Assembly (NCBI GenBank): GCA_023376005.1
Contig: CM042179.1
Location: 21,911,406 to 21,975,405 of the forward strand
Length of the DNA: 64,000 nucleotides
Direction of reading: 5' to 3'
Source of the DNA: Doryteuthis pealeii
Lineage: Eukaryota; Mollusca; Cephalopoda; Myopsida; Loliginidae
Shown here: in pieces, positions 12,765 through 27,643 of the stretch
Layout of the letters: each line of letters starts with the position of its first letter
Numbering within the stretch: position 1 is the stretch's first letter
The notes under the pieces: generated by a model
The model's database searches: none
Told to the model about the DNA's origin: nothing
What the model saw: the letters and a program-made list of their open reading frames with translations, nothing else
Translations under genes and position numbers: made by a program

Positions 12765-15700
12765 CTATGTTTTCTCTATTCTAGTTTGTTTTCTTGGTCA
12801 TATGTAGCTGGCTGTCTGATGAGACTAAGCTCATTTATTGAGTTCTGGTCGAAAATAAATTTATAATAGCCAAATAATGTTTTGTTAAGTCTTTCTTTTT
12901 AATTAAAAGTATATAGTGCTTTAAAAAGACCAAATATTTTGTTCATCATCAATTAAAAGAGAAAAAAATAATTAAGAAAAGTATGAGAAAAAAATAAAAA
13001 CAAGTGAGCTAGCTGACTAATTTTGCTCCTCACTCAACAGAGCAGAATATTGAGGAGAATAGATTTAACTAAGAATGATTAAGACACCATGAAAATGGGA
13101 CCAGTAAGAAAAAGAACAAAATGATTAAAAGAAGAGGAATAATCCTGTTTCTTTTGTTCCTAAAAAAAAACTTAAATATTCTGACCAGTGTTATAACAGA
13201 AATAGATATCTCTTATGATTCACAATCCTTACTAAGACAATACATCCACTCACAAACAAAACAAAACAAAACACTACATAAGCTGCTGACACCAAACAGA
13301 TGTTAACCCCATGGCAGTGGAAGTGAAATGAACAAAAAACAAATGTTCTATGCATAGGCCCCAGCAAAACTTCCGGTTGAAAAACAAAATTATAAACAAT
13401 TAAAAATATCTCCTATTTAATGTTTTTCAACCAATAAAAAATTCCCCCCAAAAAAACCCTTCAAAGGCCTTCTTGAGCTTATCACTTGCTATATATACAA
13501 GCCGACTTAAAGTCAAAAAATCAGTTAACGGCAGACCGCCAGAGCCGAGACACACCAGGCCGAGATAAAGGAACCGCCATAATATACCCACACTGCGTCC
13601 GCCATACTATACCCACACCACACCTCGTGTCACGCAGAGCCAGAACTGACTTTCAACCCCACACCTGCCCTCATTTCACCAAGCAGCAAAAAGAAATTAC
13701 TATCTCAACAATTCCAGCTTTTGTTTATTTTAAATAAACAAAATTAATCCAAACCTCCTCGTCTATTTTTTCTTTTGCAAACCATATGCATTTAGAAATA
13801 TATCACCAGTAAGCCAGCCTTTGCAAACAAAGGGAGAGCTTGAATATTATAACCATGTAGTCCTATCCTTTTAGGGACAGAAGAAAGGGATTATAGATCA
13901 GGGATTGATCCTTGCTGCTGTTACCATGTAACCCAGTACAACTTGGAGATGGATACTGCCAAATAATCCTTACATTACCCAAAAGGATGGTATGACGGTA
14001 TCCCAATGATCTAAAATTCTATGGGATACAAGATGAGGTATTAAAAAAATCAACTGTAGGAAATCCTGTGATAAGCATCATACATTATCTACATATACCT
14101 ACAAGAGTTCCTTGTACATATTTGTCTACTTTATACCTCCATTTCATCCTGCCTTTTGCCAGTCTTTCCATCACACAAACACACCATTTAAGTGTGAAGA
14201 AAAATAAATGAAACATAAGATGTAAATATTGAAAGTAGCTTCAAGTATTTTGTATTACTATATAAATTACTTAGCAGAATTTTATCATTGTATTAATATA
14301 TATAATATTGTATATATATTGTATATAGATATTGTATTATTGTATTAATATTGTATTAAATATTGTATATATATTGTATTAATATGTATTATATTGTTAT
14401 TGATATTGTATATAATATGTATATAGATATTGTATTAATATTATATGATATGTATTAATATTGTATATATTGATATTGTATTGATATTGTATATAATATT
14501 GTATTAATATTGTATATATTGTATATTGTATATATTGTATATATATTGTATTATATTGTATATAGTATTATATTGTATATAGATATTGTATTGATATTGT
14601 ATTATATATTTATTGTATTGATATTGTATATAGTATTGATATTGTATTGTATTGATATTGTATTGTATATAGATATTGTATATTGTATATATGTGTATAT
14701 TAATATTGTATTAATATTGTATATATTGTATATTGATATTGTATTGATATTGTATATAGATATTGTATTAATATTGTATATAGATATTGTATTATATATA
14801 TATATTTGTATTAATATTGTATATAGATATATTGTATTATATTGTATATGATATTGTATTGATATTGTATATAGATATTGTATTGATATATTGATATTAT
14901 TAATATTGTATATAGATATTGTATTGATATTGTATTGATAGATATTGTATTAATATTGTATATAGATATTTATTAATATGTATATGTTATTGCAAAGATT
15001 TTTTTTAAGATTGATATGAGAAAATTGTAAAAAGGTGAGATGCCCAAGGAGACAGAACAAACAAACAGTTTTTTAAAAAATGGAAGGGAATTAATATTTC
15101 TATTGACAGTAATTGGTCAATCTAGCAAGTGATAGTTACAGTAGGCACTTGGGAGTGGTGGTGGTGAGTCATTTGCCAACCAAAATATATTGTCACACAA
15201 GTTTAAAAGGAGTTTTAAGATATTTCAGTAAACAGAATTTAGTTTTAAAGACAATTTCAATGTTATAGCTAAAATGAAGCTCATAAAACTTGTTAAAAAT
15301 GCTTAATATCATCTTACTAATGAAATATCAAACATAAGTAAATATTTACAAATGTATCATAATTTATAAATAAATTAAAACACTAAATATTCAATAATAT
15401 ATTTTTCATAGATTATCAGCTATCCCAGAAATTCACAATTCTCTAAAAAAAAATTTTTTTTTCAAAATCTATGAATAAATAAAAAAAATTATTACAAACT
15501 TTCCATGTAGTAATTTTAGTCACTGCTTTCAGAAAAGAAAAAAAAAACTGAAAAACTTTTTAGATATTTTTTAAAAAGATCTTTACACAGGTTATAAAAA
15601 AAATGATTTAATCCCACAAAATTGTAATATTGTTGATGATACTGAGGCCATCCAATGTTTACAACTAGTGGCATTTTGCTTTGTTATGGATAATACTAAC

Positions 15701-16562
15701 CCTGTTTGCTTTCCACAAATAACATTTTTCTAGGCTTGACTTCTTGATTAGTATTATCTATAAATAAATTGATGGAGTGGCCTATTGTCAGTATCAGCTT
15801 CCCAGTGAGGGAGTCTACCCCCCTTCTCACTAGTGCTAGACTAGGGAGATTGTTTTGCATCTGAGGTGGTGTGCCACACCTACCATCAGGTCCCCATGTT
15901 ACTGTTGGATTTTGTATCAAGTATTCAGCTCTGTTACAAGTTGAAAGCATAACTAACTCTAGAGTGTTGGTAGTGGTTTATATACATCTTTGGGTTATTC
16001 CATTATGAACTCTGGCAAGTTCACTTCCTGGATTTTGATTGGCTGATGGTTTTCAGGGTGAGTAAAGATATGGATAAGTACCCACTCTTCAGCCATCACT
16101 CTGCACTATGCCAGCAGCATGCAAGGACTGTATTTAAGTTACAGCTTGCATGTTGTTCTCGTCTGCTAACTCAACGGTAGTTAGAATCACACTGTGACGA
16201 TGAGTATTATATTGTTTCTATGATATCTGGGGGATAACATCTACAGTTACCAGGGGTACTCCATATTCTCCAGAACTGCAGAACTAGTGTCTCACCACCA
16301 AATTTAGTTTAATGTCATACCCAGGACATAGTTTAAAAAGTAAAAATGAACAGTAGAAAATGAACATTAAAAGATAGAACTTATTTCATTAATGTATACA
16401 TATTAACTCACAAAAGTGAAGGACCCATTTTATTATTATCCACATGGCAATCTACAAATAAGAAGTCTGCACACCTGAATGTATAGATCATAAAAATTAA
16501 GTAGAATATATCTTATTTATTGTTTCATTAGATTTGCCTTTAGCACATAAGTGAAAAATGTA

Positions 16563-16598
<36 letters not shown>

Positions 16599-16789
16599 TA
16601 AGGGTAAAAAGTTTGTTTACGAACACATGAGGGACATGAAATTAAGCATTCTGAAGAAGGCAATAGCCAGAAACCTTAGGTAAATGCTCCCTAAAACCTC
16701 TGTATAAACAGTTATATTTAATAAATACAGCTCTTACATTTGTAATTGAGCACTTTATTTTCCTTTATTACATCTTGGAAAAATTACCG

Positions 16790-16867
<78 letters not shown>

Positions 16868-17441
16868 TGTTCAAGTAAAAGAAAAACCTACAAATAATCA
16901 AATTTCAAAAAGGAAAAAATTGAAAATATTAATACATGAAAATTATATAAGATAGTGAATATGTCTTACCTGATACTTCCTTTGATGTTGGAGAATGAAT
17001 TGCTGATCGTGGTGGCCCCAAGGTTGGTGTAGATGCAGGACTGGGTGGTTCCAAGATATCTCTATACTTAGAGACCATCAGAACAGAGGTGAAATATACA
17101 ATGGCTAAGGCTAAAAACTGAGCCTGTTTTGTTTCATCCTACAAAAAAGAGAAAAAACACATCATTAATACATATGTTTGCGTAAGATTCTATTATTCAT
17201 GTCAATGAGAAAATAGAGTGACAAGATGATATAGAAACATCTTATTAGTATTTATTAAGCTTTACTTACTCAGGTATGGAAACCTTAGTTGTACCTGCTG
17301 TTTCTACATGGTCACCCACCTAAGTAATGAATAGGATGATTGTTGCTTAACTTCAGTGATTAATTGGAAATCAGTGCTTGATTATGTGAAAAATTTATCA
17401 AGCTTTGCTTAGTTAGGTACACAGTCCTCCTCCTCAGGTTG

Positions 17442-17475
<34 letters not shown>

Positions 17476-20400
17476 AAGGTCCGCAAAATGTATTTTGTTC
17501 TCAGAATTTTTTTTTTTTTTAATTCTTTTTGTTTTACATATGCAACACGTGTTTCAGATCTTCTGGTATCTTCTTCAGGCTTTGATTGATAATATGAAAA
17601 TGAATTTTTACATGCATGTGTATATATATATATATATATATGTACACATGAGTATTTCACCTCCTCTTCCTGTTTTTGTGGGAGTGGAATGGAATTTCAT
17701 TTTTAACATTAGTCTTTTAAACAGGTGTTTTTGTTTTTTAGGTGGTTTGCTAATAAAGTCATTAGCTGAATTTTCATAACTTTTTTTTATTACTTTTTTA
17801 TTTGGGCTGTCTTGATAAAGTTCATCAGATGTTCATTTGATATATCAGGTGTGTGTGTTTGTAATTGTTTTTTGTTCTGAAGACATTCTATGTTTTTCTA
17901 CTTAAATTTATACTTTTTGGGTGTGTGTATGTGTGTGCCTACGTATATGTGCCTATGTTTACTTTTAGTGTGTGCGTATGTATATGGTTGTATTCGGTGT
18001 GTATATGTGTACATATATATACATACTTAAGGGTTGAATTTTGAATTAAGAATTAAATTTAAGTCTATTCATAACTATCTTTCTATCTATCTATCTTACT
18101 TTGTTATAACTATCTATCTATCCATCTATCTCAGTCTGTTTATATCTATCTATCTATCTTTCTTATTTTGTTAACTCACTTTATTAATTCATTTTACAAG
18201 TTTCCCAAAACTATCAAAGTAAAAAGATTATCCTGAATAAATTCAGTACAAATCTTATTTTGATTTTATCTTTATTCTTGTGGTCTACATGTGTTGTTAT
18301 TGGGTGAGTCTTAAGAGTTAATCTATAACCATCTTTGAGATGGAAACAGTCCTCCTCAGGGCACTTATAATAACTACTGATTTAATTAGTGACCCATCTT
18401 GAACAAGCACATTACTGTTTGACCATCTTATTAAGATTTACTTATCCAGACACACAAGTCTCCAATTGTTTACATTACCCACTGTTAGTAAGTGTTTACT
18501 CATCCAAGTACTAAACAGGTTCATCAATACTTAATTTTGTTAACCTTAAAGTTCATATTTGATCAATAAAAGGGATAGTAATACAAATTCTTGCCACTGA
18601 ACATTTATATCATTTGTTTAATGGCATCTATTTTCTCATGAGCGAGACATTAAAAAATTCAATTTTTTTACCATCAAATCTTATTATAATGGAGATTGTG
18701 TGTTTGTTTGTAACAAACAAACACACAATTGTAAACAATTCCCTTTGTTATTTACATCACATTCTCCATGATTTTATTTTTATTTAAATCTCAAGTATTA
18801 ATAAAATTGTTTTACATCATTAAGACTGTTGACCATATCTACATACTAATAACATGCAATTGTATTTATATATACAACAAAATAGCGGATTACAGTGTGA
18901 ATGGGAAGGCTAATTTGCATATTGATCTTAAAAATTTGATTTTAATAAATATATGCTTAGTATTATTTTCTAATTGTTTGTTTTTATTTAATGAATATAA
19001 GCAACAATCCCGGGGATAAATTTTAAAAGAAATCTATTAAATAACTGTAATATTATTCTTTACTTCCTATTTTAACTAAATAGTTAAATTAGGAAAATTT
19101 ACCAATGAAAGATGGGAGTAATGGAAAATGATGGAAGAGTTAGTTTCAAAGTTGTTCTATTTTTCAATCATACCCCCTCTGTTCCAAATCTTTTTATCTG
19201 CATTCTTATTCAGTTTCATTAGCCTTTCTAATTTAATATGATATTTTATTATATTAAAACTTTAACACTTGCACCCGGAGGGTGCATATATTTGCTAGTT
19301 ACATTAATATATTATAAATTTGAAAAACAGTTTTATAAGAAATAGATATTTTACAGTCAAATTTTGAATATAAAAAAAGAACTTATTCTTTTCTTTTTTT
19401 TTTTAATTTACACAAGGACTAAAAGTAAAATTGACAATAAATCATAAATATCATAAACTAAGCATCATGTATGATTTATTATCAAATTTAAATAAATTTT
19501 AATACGATTACATATACATACCACATCTCTGTATACCACAGCTCTTAAACGAGTAATATCCATATCCTGAAGTAATTTTTCAGCATCTTTGATTGGAGTA
19601 GATTGACCTCCCAAGTTCTCAACAATATTCTGAAAAAAATAAAACATCAGATATTAAAATGTTATGAAAAATTAAAGGTATAGTCTCTATATATATCATG
19701 TATTACATATCAATGTTGTTATAGACTTAATAGAATGAATTGTTTATCTTAGATTCTTATGAGTTATCAATAACCAGGTCAAGATGATGAACAAAAAAAA
19801 AATTATTTACCCAACCTGTTCATAATGGGTAAGATTTGACAAGATTACAAGTGTGGGGCACCAACGAGGATTGAACTCACTATTCAGTAGTAATGCATTG
19901 TGAGACTAGATTAATAACCATTACACCATGACATGACACCTAGGTCAGATGATAAGCAATAGACAGAGTTTAGAGATATCTGTTGGTAAAAGCTGTCACG
20001 GATTGTTTTGTCTTCTGTCTTGGTTGATTTAAAATAGCAAATTTAGAGTTAAGTTAAAAGGAACCTTCTGTAGTACATAGGTTCTGTATACACAGTGTAT
20101 GGTTAACACTTCACTTGATAAGACAGTAGTAAGCCTATATATATATATATATATATATATTACATATATGAAGAAATGTAGACAAACATGGAATGTTACA
20201 TTGGATGGAAATTTATTATTAGTCATGTAACATCTCCTGTTTGTCTACATTTCTTAACATACTGAGTTGGCAAGGGCTGGTATCAAACCAGGAACCTTGT
20301 GGCTTCCAGTCGGACACTCTACTGACTGAGATATATATATCATCAGGTCGTGCTGGAATATTATTGCTTGTACCAATACTTAGTTAACTTAATTTCTAAT

Positions 20401-21425
20401 AATAATAGTAAGTTAATGATTAATTCTTACAAAAAATACCTAAACTCTGATAATTATAAAAGGTAAAACTAATTTGTGTTATAAAAGGTAAAAACTAATT
20501 TGTGTTATAAAAGGTAAAACTAATTTGTATTATATAAAAATAAATGGTTAAGCTGAATTTATTAGAAAGAGATTTTTATTTCAGATGATTAAAAAAAAAA
20601 TGGTATGTTTACCTTTGGAGAAGGATGTGAACCTCCAATAAGGGATTGTATAGGATCCATGCCATTTGTAGATTTTGAGTTCTGTCGCTGTGGGGGTTGT
20701 GGTGGAGAAGGTTCTGCTACAGGAGTCTTTGGAGTACATCTATGTTTGCATTCCAGACAGTTCCTTACAGCAGCAGTACACACTGTAAAAATACAAATCA
20801 AAATATTAGGACAACTTTCTTATGAATACAAATAATTTCTAGTGAAAAAAAATAATGTGTGCAATAAAGGATATGAGCAATAAACCTTTTTGTTTTCAAT
20901 CTATTTTCCAACTTTAATCTTCATCACAGAAGCTAATTGCACAATAATTAAAAAGTTTCTGAGGAATGATCTAATTTTGAAAAAATTACACTGTATCATA
21001 TTTACTATCATGGGAAGGCAAATAAATATCATATGTATACATATATAAAGAGCAGTTGGCCTGTATGTATGTCCGGATTAAACTACGAAAATAAAACAAT
21101 TAACGACAAAATAAATGTATATATACATGTTAAATATAACTGGTGCAAAAATTATGAAGATTTGTGCAAAAATTATGAAGATTTGATTTATATTCAAATA
21201 TATTTAAAAATCAAAATATACATAGAAATAGCATTGAAAATCTACTAAAAATGTCTAGTATTTTTTAATCTCAAAACTGAATAAATCAATACAGAAGGTA
21301 TTCTCCTTCTTCCCCTGGGCAACATTGGGTAATCACTTCTAGTTCTTAATAAAACAAAATCTATTTCTAATATCTATAGAATTCCATTTACACATATAAC
21401 CCACAGTAGATATACCGTCAGCCTG

Positions 21426-21461
<36 letters not shown>

Positions 21462-21543
21462 TTGATTGATTACTTCTTAGATAAACACTTATATTCCAGA
21501 GCCCTTTGTACACATTCACTTACATATATACACACACACAATA

Positions 21544-21582
<39 letters not shown>

Positions 21583-23022
21583 ATGTATTAGTCTATATAT
21601 GAATAGAGCTTTTTTTGATAATTTGTATTATGCAGGCCATTTTTTTTCTAATATGTACAGAAATCCATCCACACATACAATGAAATGTATTTAGCAAATG
21701 TACATATATATATATTTACATATTTTTAACTATGTTAGTTAACTGTTGGAATTATTGATAAATATATCCAGAGATCATGTTATTTAATGTAGATATGCTC
21801 ACTCTTTCACTAACTTTGTTTTGGTCTATTAACAGATACACATTAGTTTGAAGAATAATCAAACAAAAGTTCCAATTACTGTCAAATTATACACAAAAAC
21901 AGCATTGCTGAACAAACCCCTCGTCAAGCTTGCATGGGTTGTGGTAGCTACCAACACGGCAATCTGGGAACAAGTGCCCACCATTTAATGTGTCCAGCAT
22001 GGGGTCAAATATGCAACACATGTAGGAAACCAAACCATTTTTCAACAGTGTGCCATCAAAAATACCTCATGCATTATCAAGATTGCTCCCCTGTAATCAG
22101 CCAGTTCGAAAGGAACTAATTCCCCCTCAAAGGCCACTATACCCGTGCAATGGGGGGGGGGAAGGGGAGATGAAGAATAATCAAGCTAAAGTTCCAATTA
22201 CCGTCGAATTGGTAAGACATGGCAACAAGTTGTAACTCAATACAAACCCGTCTTGTTGCAATTCTACTGCAGAATGACAGGGTATTTATAAAACTCCACA
22301 ATATCATAGAAATCAAGCAGCCAATCAGAATTCAAGGAATGGAATCACCCAAATGCATGAATGGATCATTCTTGATTTCTATAAATACCAACTGTATTGG
22401 ACACTGCTTTGTGCTTAGCTAGTTGCTGTTATTCATACCAACAGTAGACTAAATGACTTCAATATAGTTGATAAGATTATCACACCAAGTATTATTAAAA
22501 CAGATATTAAACAATATATATTTTTGAAAAATTAAAAAATTGAGTAATGAAATTACATAAATTTCTGATAATTTGTAAAAATACTAATTTGATTTTTTTA
22601 TATATATATATATAAAAATTTCCAAAGTAACTTACCTAAACGTAGACATTGACGAAGTATGCCACCTGGTGGCATATTCTTTTCTTGTTCCAATTCTGAG
22701 AAATTTGTTGAACTAGTAAACACCACAATATCAGTCATGTTCATTATTCTTTGTAAAATAGATACAGCTTGTTCAATAGTTAGTCCTTGGTTTGGTTCTA
22801 AAATTTCAATTTCTCCCTAGAAATGTAAAAAAAACATTTATTAAGTCAATTATGAAAGGTAATTAAACTTTTTTTTAAATATTTCACATATGAAACAACA
22901 AAGTTATACTGAAGTACAAAACATGGATTTATTTTATGTCTAAAACACAAAAAAATGAAATTAAATAATGCAAAAAAAAAAAAAAAAAAAAATGAATAAA
23001 CAAAATAAAATAGATAAATAAA

Positions 23023-23084
<62 letters not shown>

Positions 23085-25101
23085 TATATTAATGTTTATA
23101 TTTTTTTAAGGCAATTACAATGCGTATAATCGTATAAAATTCGATAATTATTGAAAATAATCATGACAAGTAAACTCTGCTAATGAGCGCGATGTGGAAC
23201 ACCGTACAGCTGTTTCAACTTTATTAAGTCTCATCAGCGTGTATATATATATATGTCTGTCCTTCTTCAGGTATTTCTTGATCTTGAACTTGGGAATCTT
23301 CTCCCAATTATGACAAGAAGGTTTCAGAGTTCTTATTAGTAATGTTTTTAACAATCAAGCTTGCTATCAACAAGAAAATATATCAGATGAAAGCAGAGGA
23401 TATTAACAGCCAAAATAAAAACAGTCTAAATTAATATAAATTATAATGTCTCATTCTAGAAATTTAGAAAGATAATATCTATTTACCAACACTTCTAGGG
23501 TGTGACACATGGTCAATTTCTAAGCAGAATTTAACAGGTTTGAATTCAGAGTTTTCCTTCTCCTAGTCTGGTTGTCTAACCAAGATCCAAGAACCCAGTC
23601 TGCTCTGCTGTTTACCTTTAGCTGAAGGGAGAATAGCTGGATGTATACTTTCCCCCAAAGGTATTAGTGTTATGTGAGATACAGAAAATTGCAGAACTTG
23701 AACTCATTTTGTTGAATCCATTTCCTATAACAATAACCATTTAGAACAGGTTTCCCGACCAGGGGTGCTTGCATCCCCTGGGGATATGAGCATCATTCCA
23801 AGGGTTTTGAGAAGCGTCCGTTCAAATATATATTAAATTTTTTTCTGTTGTAATTAATATTTGAAGAATAATCAAGCTAAGTTCCAATTACTGTTGAATT
23901 GGTAAGACACGGCAACAAGCGATTGTAACTTAATACAATCTCGTCTCGTCACAATTCTACTGCTGAATGACAGGGTATTTATAAAACTCCACAATATCAT
24001 AGAAACCAAGCAGCCAATCAGAACTCAGGGAATGGAATCACCCAAATGCATGAATGGCCTATTCTTGATTTCTATAAATACCAACTGTCTTGGACACCGC
24101 TTCAATTGTGCTTAGCTAGTTGGTGTTATTGAAACCAACAGTAGACTAACTGACCTCAATAATATTATCTATATTTTCGTTTCTTTATTACAGATTATTA
24201 TCATTATTTAGAGAGTGAAATATGGTTTATTGATAAAACTGTAGTATGGATTCATATTCTATATTTTTGAACAAAAGTATAAATTGTAGGGGTGCAAGGT
24301 CAGAGCAAAACTCTTTTAAAGGGTGCGAAGTCAGAGCAAAACTCTTAAGGATACGGGAATTGAAAAAGGTTGGGAACCACTGATTTAGAAAGATAATAAA
24401 CAAAATAAGTTTTCTTTAATGAAAAACAAAATAACTTAACAATTACTTACATTGGGTGAAGTTGCTGCAGCCAATAAAGGCAAGAGTCCTCCACATGACA
24501 TGATGAGATTGTCTGCCAGTTGTGAGATCATGTGAGTCACATTGACAACATAAATATGATTTTCACCAGAATTCACAAAATCTACTACTGCACGTGTACT
24601 ATGACTGCAAAAGAAGAAAAAAAAGAACAAATAACAATTGTATTATCAAGCTTCTTGTTTGATATCAATTATAAAATCATTAGCTTTAAAGGATATCTAG
24701 ATATTTCCAACAATCAGAAATCAATGTTATTTTAAAATTATACCCTAAAGTCCTAGTAAATTATCTAAATCTATTAATAATGGAGATTCAGTCTCCATTT
24801 GTTTATGACTGAAACTATGTCACTGCTTGCATCACAATACTGAAAATCATCAATGCACACACACACACACCAATCATTCTGCATAATTAGGATACGACAG
24901 AAGGTTAAACAGGTTTGAATTCAGAAATTTCCTTTTCCTAGACCAGTCTCAGTCTGTTCTACTATTATAGTTGGAGGAAAAATTGTTGGATGCAAACCTT
25001 TCCCAAGTGCTATGTGAAATGCAAACAGCCTCATCCAGGATTTGAACTTGGGCTGCTAAGTCCATTTCCTATGATGATAACCATTATACCATGTGCTTCT
25101 A

Positions 25102-25144
<43 letters not shown>

Positions 25145-27589
25145 AATGTCATTCAATGATTAGTAAATTAAGATGAATGGTAATAGTACTTTCTAATTAG
25201 TACCAACACTTGGTAGGTATTTCAAGGTTTAAAATCACTATAAAAGGCTATGATTCCATTCATAAAATCACTATAAAAGGCTATGATTCCATTCATAAAA
25301 TCACTATAAAAGGCTATGATTCCATTCATAAAATCACTATAAAAGGCTATAATTTAGGGTTATTGTCACTACCAACAATCAATTTTATATATATTACAAA
25401 GTTGAATTCATTTAAAAAGTATTAAAATAAAATTATTTTTTCTTTAAAACAATGTTTATATAATAATATACAATATAACAAAAACAGTAAACTAATATCA
25501 TTAAGCTAACTAGTACAAAATAAAAAAAATCAATGTCAGCGAGTTTGTACCCTAAGTAAGTAAAATCATCAAATTCATTAAAGGATTAAAGAATAAAACA
25601 ATTTGAAATGTAAACTTTAAATATGTATCAAAATAAAACAAACTATATATAGATATATAATACCAGTCATGTATTTATTAAAACTTGTTTTAAAAAACAA
25701 TGAGGACTGTCTAATGTTGCATGTTCAAATTTTGAGTGTATTTATTGTATGTTATGACAATTTGGGGTAATGTGACGTAAGCAGTGACATAATTTTTGTT
25801 ACAGACAAAAACCGGAAGTGAATCTCCATTATTAATAGATTGTAAGACCAATTTTGTTTGTAACAATTTATGATTAAAATATTAATGATAATAAAAAGCA
25901 TATAAGCTATTGTAAAGATCAGTGTCAAATTTTGAAAATAAATATCCTGAAAGTTTTAGCAACAACAAAATATAACAAATATAACATATGGTTCTACTAA
26001 GAGACCACCAAGTCAAGAATTCCAAATCTTATAATAAAAAAAAATAATAGGCATCCACATTTGGATGCAATAAAATGTCTTTAAATAGAAACATGGCAAA
26101 AAAAGAAAATTCTATTAAAAATATCTAGTACACGTCCCAAATAAAGACATGTACGCGTCCCGAATATAGACATGTACGTGTCCTGAATATAGACATGTAC
26201 GCGTCCCGAATATGGACATGTACGCGTCCCGAATATGGACATGTACGCGTCCCGAATATGGACATGTACGCGTCCCGAATATGGACATGTACGCGTCCCG
26301 AATAAAGACCCATACACTTTCTAAATAAAGAACTGTAAACGTTCCAAATAAAGAACTGTAAACGTTCCAAATAAAGAACTGTAAACGTTCCAAATAAAGA
26401 CCTGTAAACGTTCTGAATAAAGAACTGTAAATGTTCCGAATAAAAAACTGTAAACGTTCCGAATAAAGAACTGACGTTCCAAATAAAGAACTGTAAACGT
26501 TCTGAATAAAGAACTGTAAAAATAAAGAACTGGTAAAGACCTGTTCCAAATAAAGACCTGTAAACATTCTGAATAAAGAACTGTAAACATTCCAAATAAA
26601 GACCTGTAAACATTCCAAATAAAGAACTGTAAATGTTCCAAATAAAGACCTGTAAACGTTCTGAATAAAGACCTGTAACCGTTCTGAATAAAGAACTGTA
26701 AATGTTCCAAATAAAGAACTGTAAATGTTCCAAATAAAGAACTGTAAATGTTCCAAATAAAGAACTGTAAATGTTATGAATAAAGACCTGTGAACGTTCC
26801 AAATAAAGACCTGTACATGTTATGAATAAAGACCTGTAAACGTTCCAAATAAAGTTTGCATAAGATGTACAATCTCTTGTGAAAAGCTTCAACAAATTTA
26901 GAGTGAGTATCAAATAAATAAAAAGTAAAAAATTTAAGTTTCTACAAAAATGTACAAACCTTTTCCAAACTTGAATGTCAGTTTCAATAGAGAACAGAAG
27001 ATCTGAGAGTAACTTCTGATGTAGGTATGACCATCTGAATTCAGGTATCCTAAATGGCGGTGCCCTTGGTCCAGGGCTGAAGAGATGCCTACTTCCTGTG
27101 GTCCCATGACTTCCTCTTCTTGAAGAACTATTACTTGGTGTTGGGCGAGACTTGTATCCACTGGTGCCATCAGCAGACTCATATTGACTTCTGGGAATGT
27201 GGTCCATTCTAGCACCAGCAGTAGCACCAGAATCAGGTTTGTATTCTGAAGCATTTGGTGGTTCTGGAGATGGTGCATAGGAATTTTGATGTTCAGTATT
27301 TTCCCTATGCGCTGTTCCTCCTTGATATTGACTGAAATTGGGTTCTTTCTTCTTTTCTGCAGGTGCATCCTATATGTCAAAATTGAATTGTTTTTTACAT
27401 CTTAAAATTCATTCAAAATATCAAGAAATATTAGGATCTCAATAAAGAGTCACTAAATATCAGAAACTAAAACGACTTTCAGATTTTTACAGAAATACAT
27501 CATTATTTTTTAATCATGAAATCTCCCCTCTTTACTATTTTCTCATGTCAACCATAAAAAAGGACAACATTTGCACAGAATATATACAA

Positions 27590-27643
<54 letters not shown>

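Noticed and set aside
14510..14851. 113-codon Ile/Leu/Tyr frame
   Set aside because: Low-complexity AT repeat, no coding character.
26115..26756. 213-codon and similar minus-strand frames
   Set aside because: Products of the 23-bp minisatellite; residues repeat with the DNA period and no start or domain is plausible.
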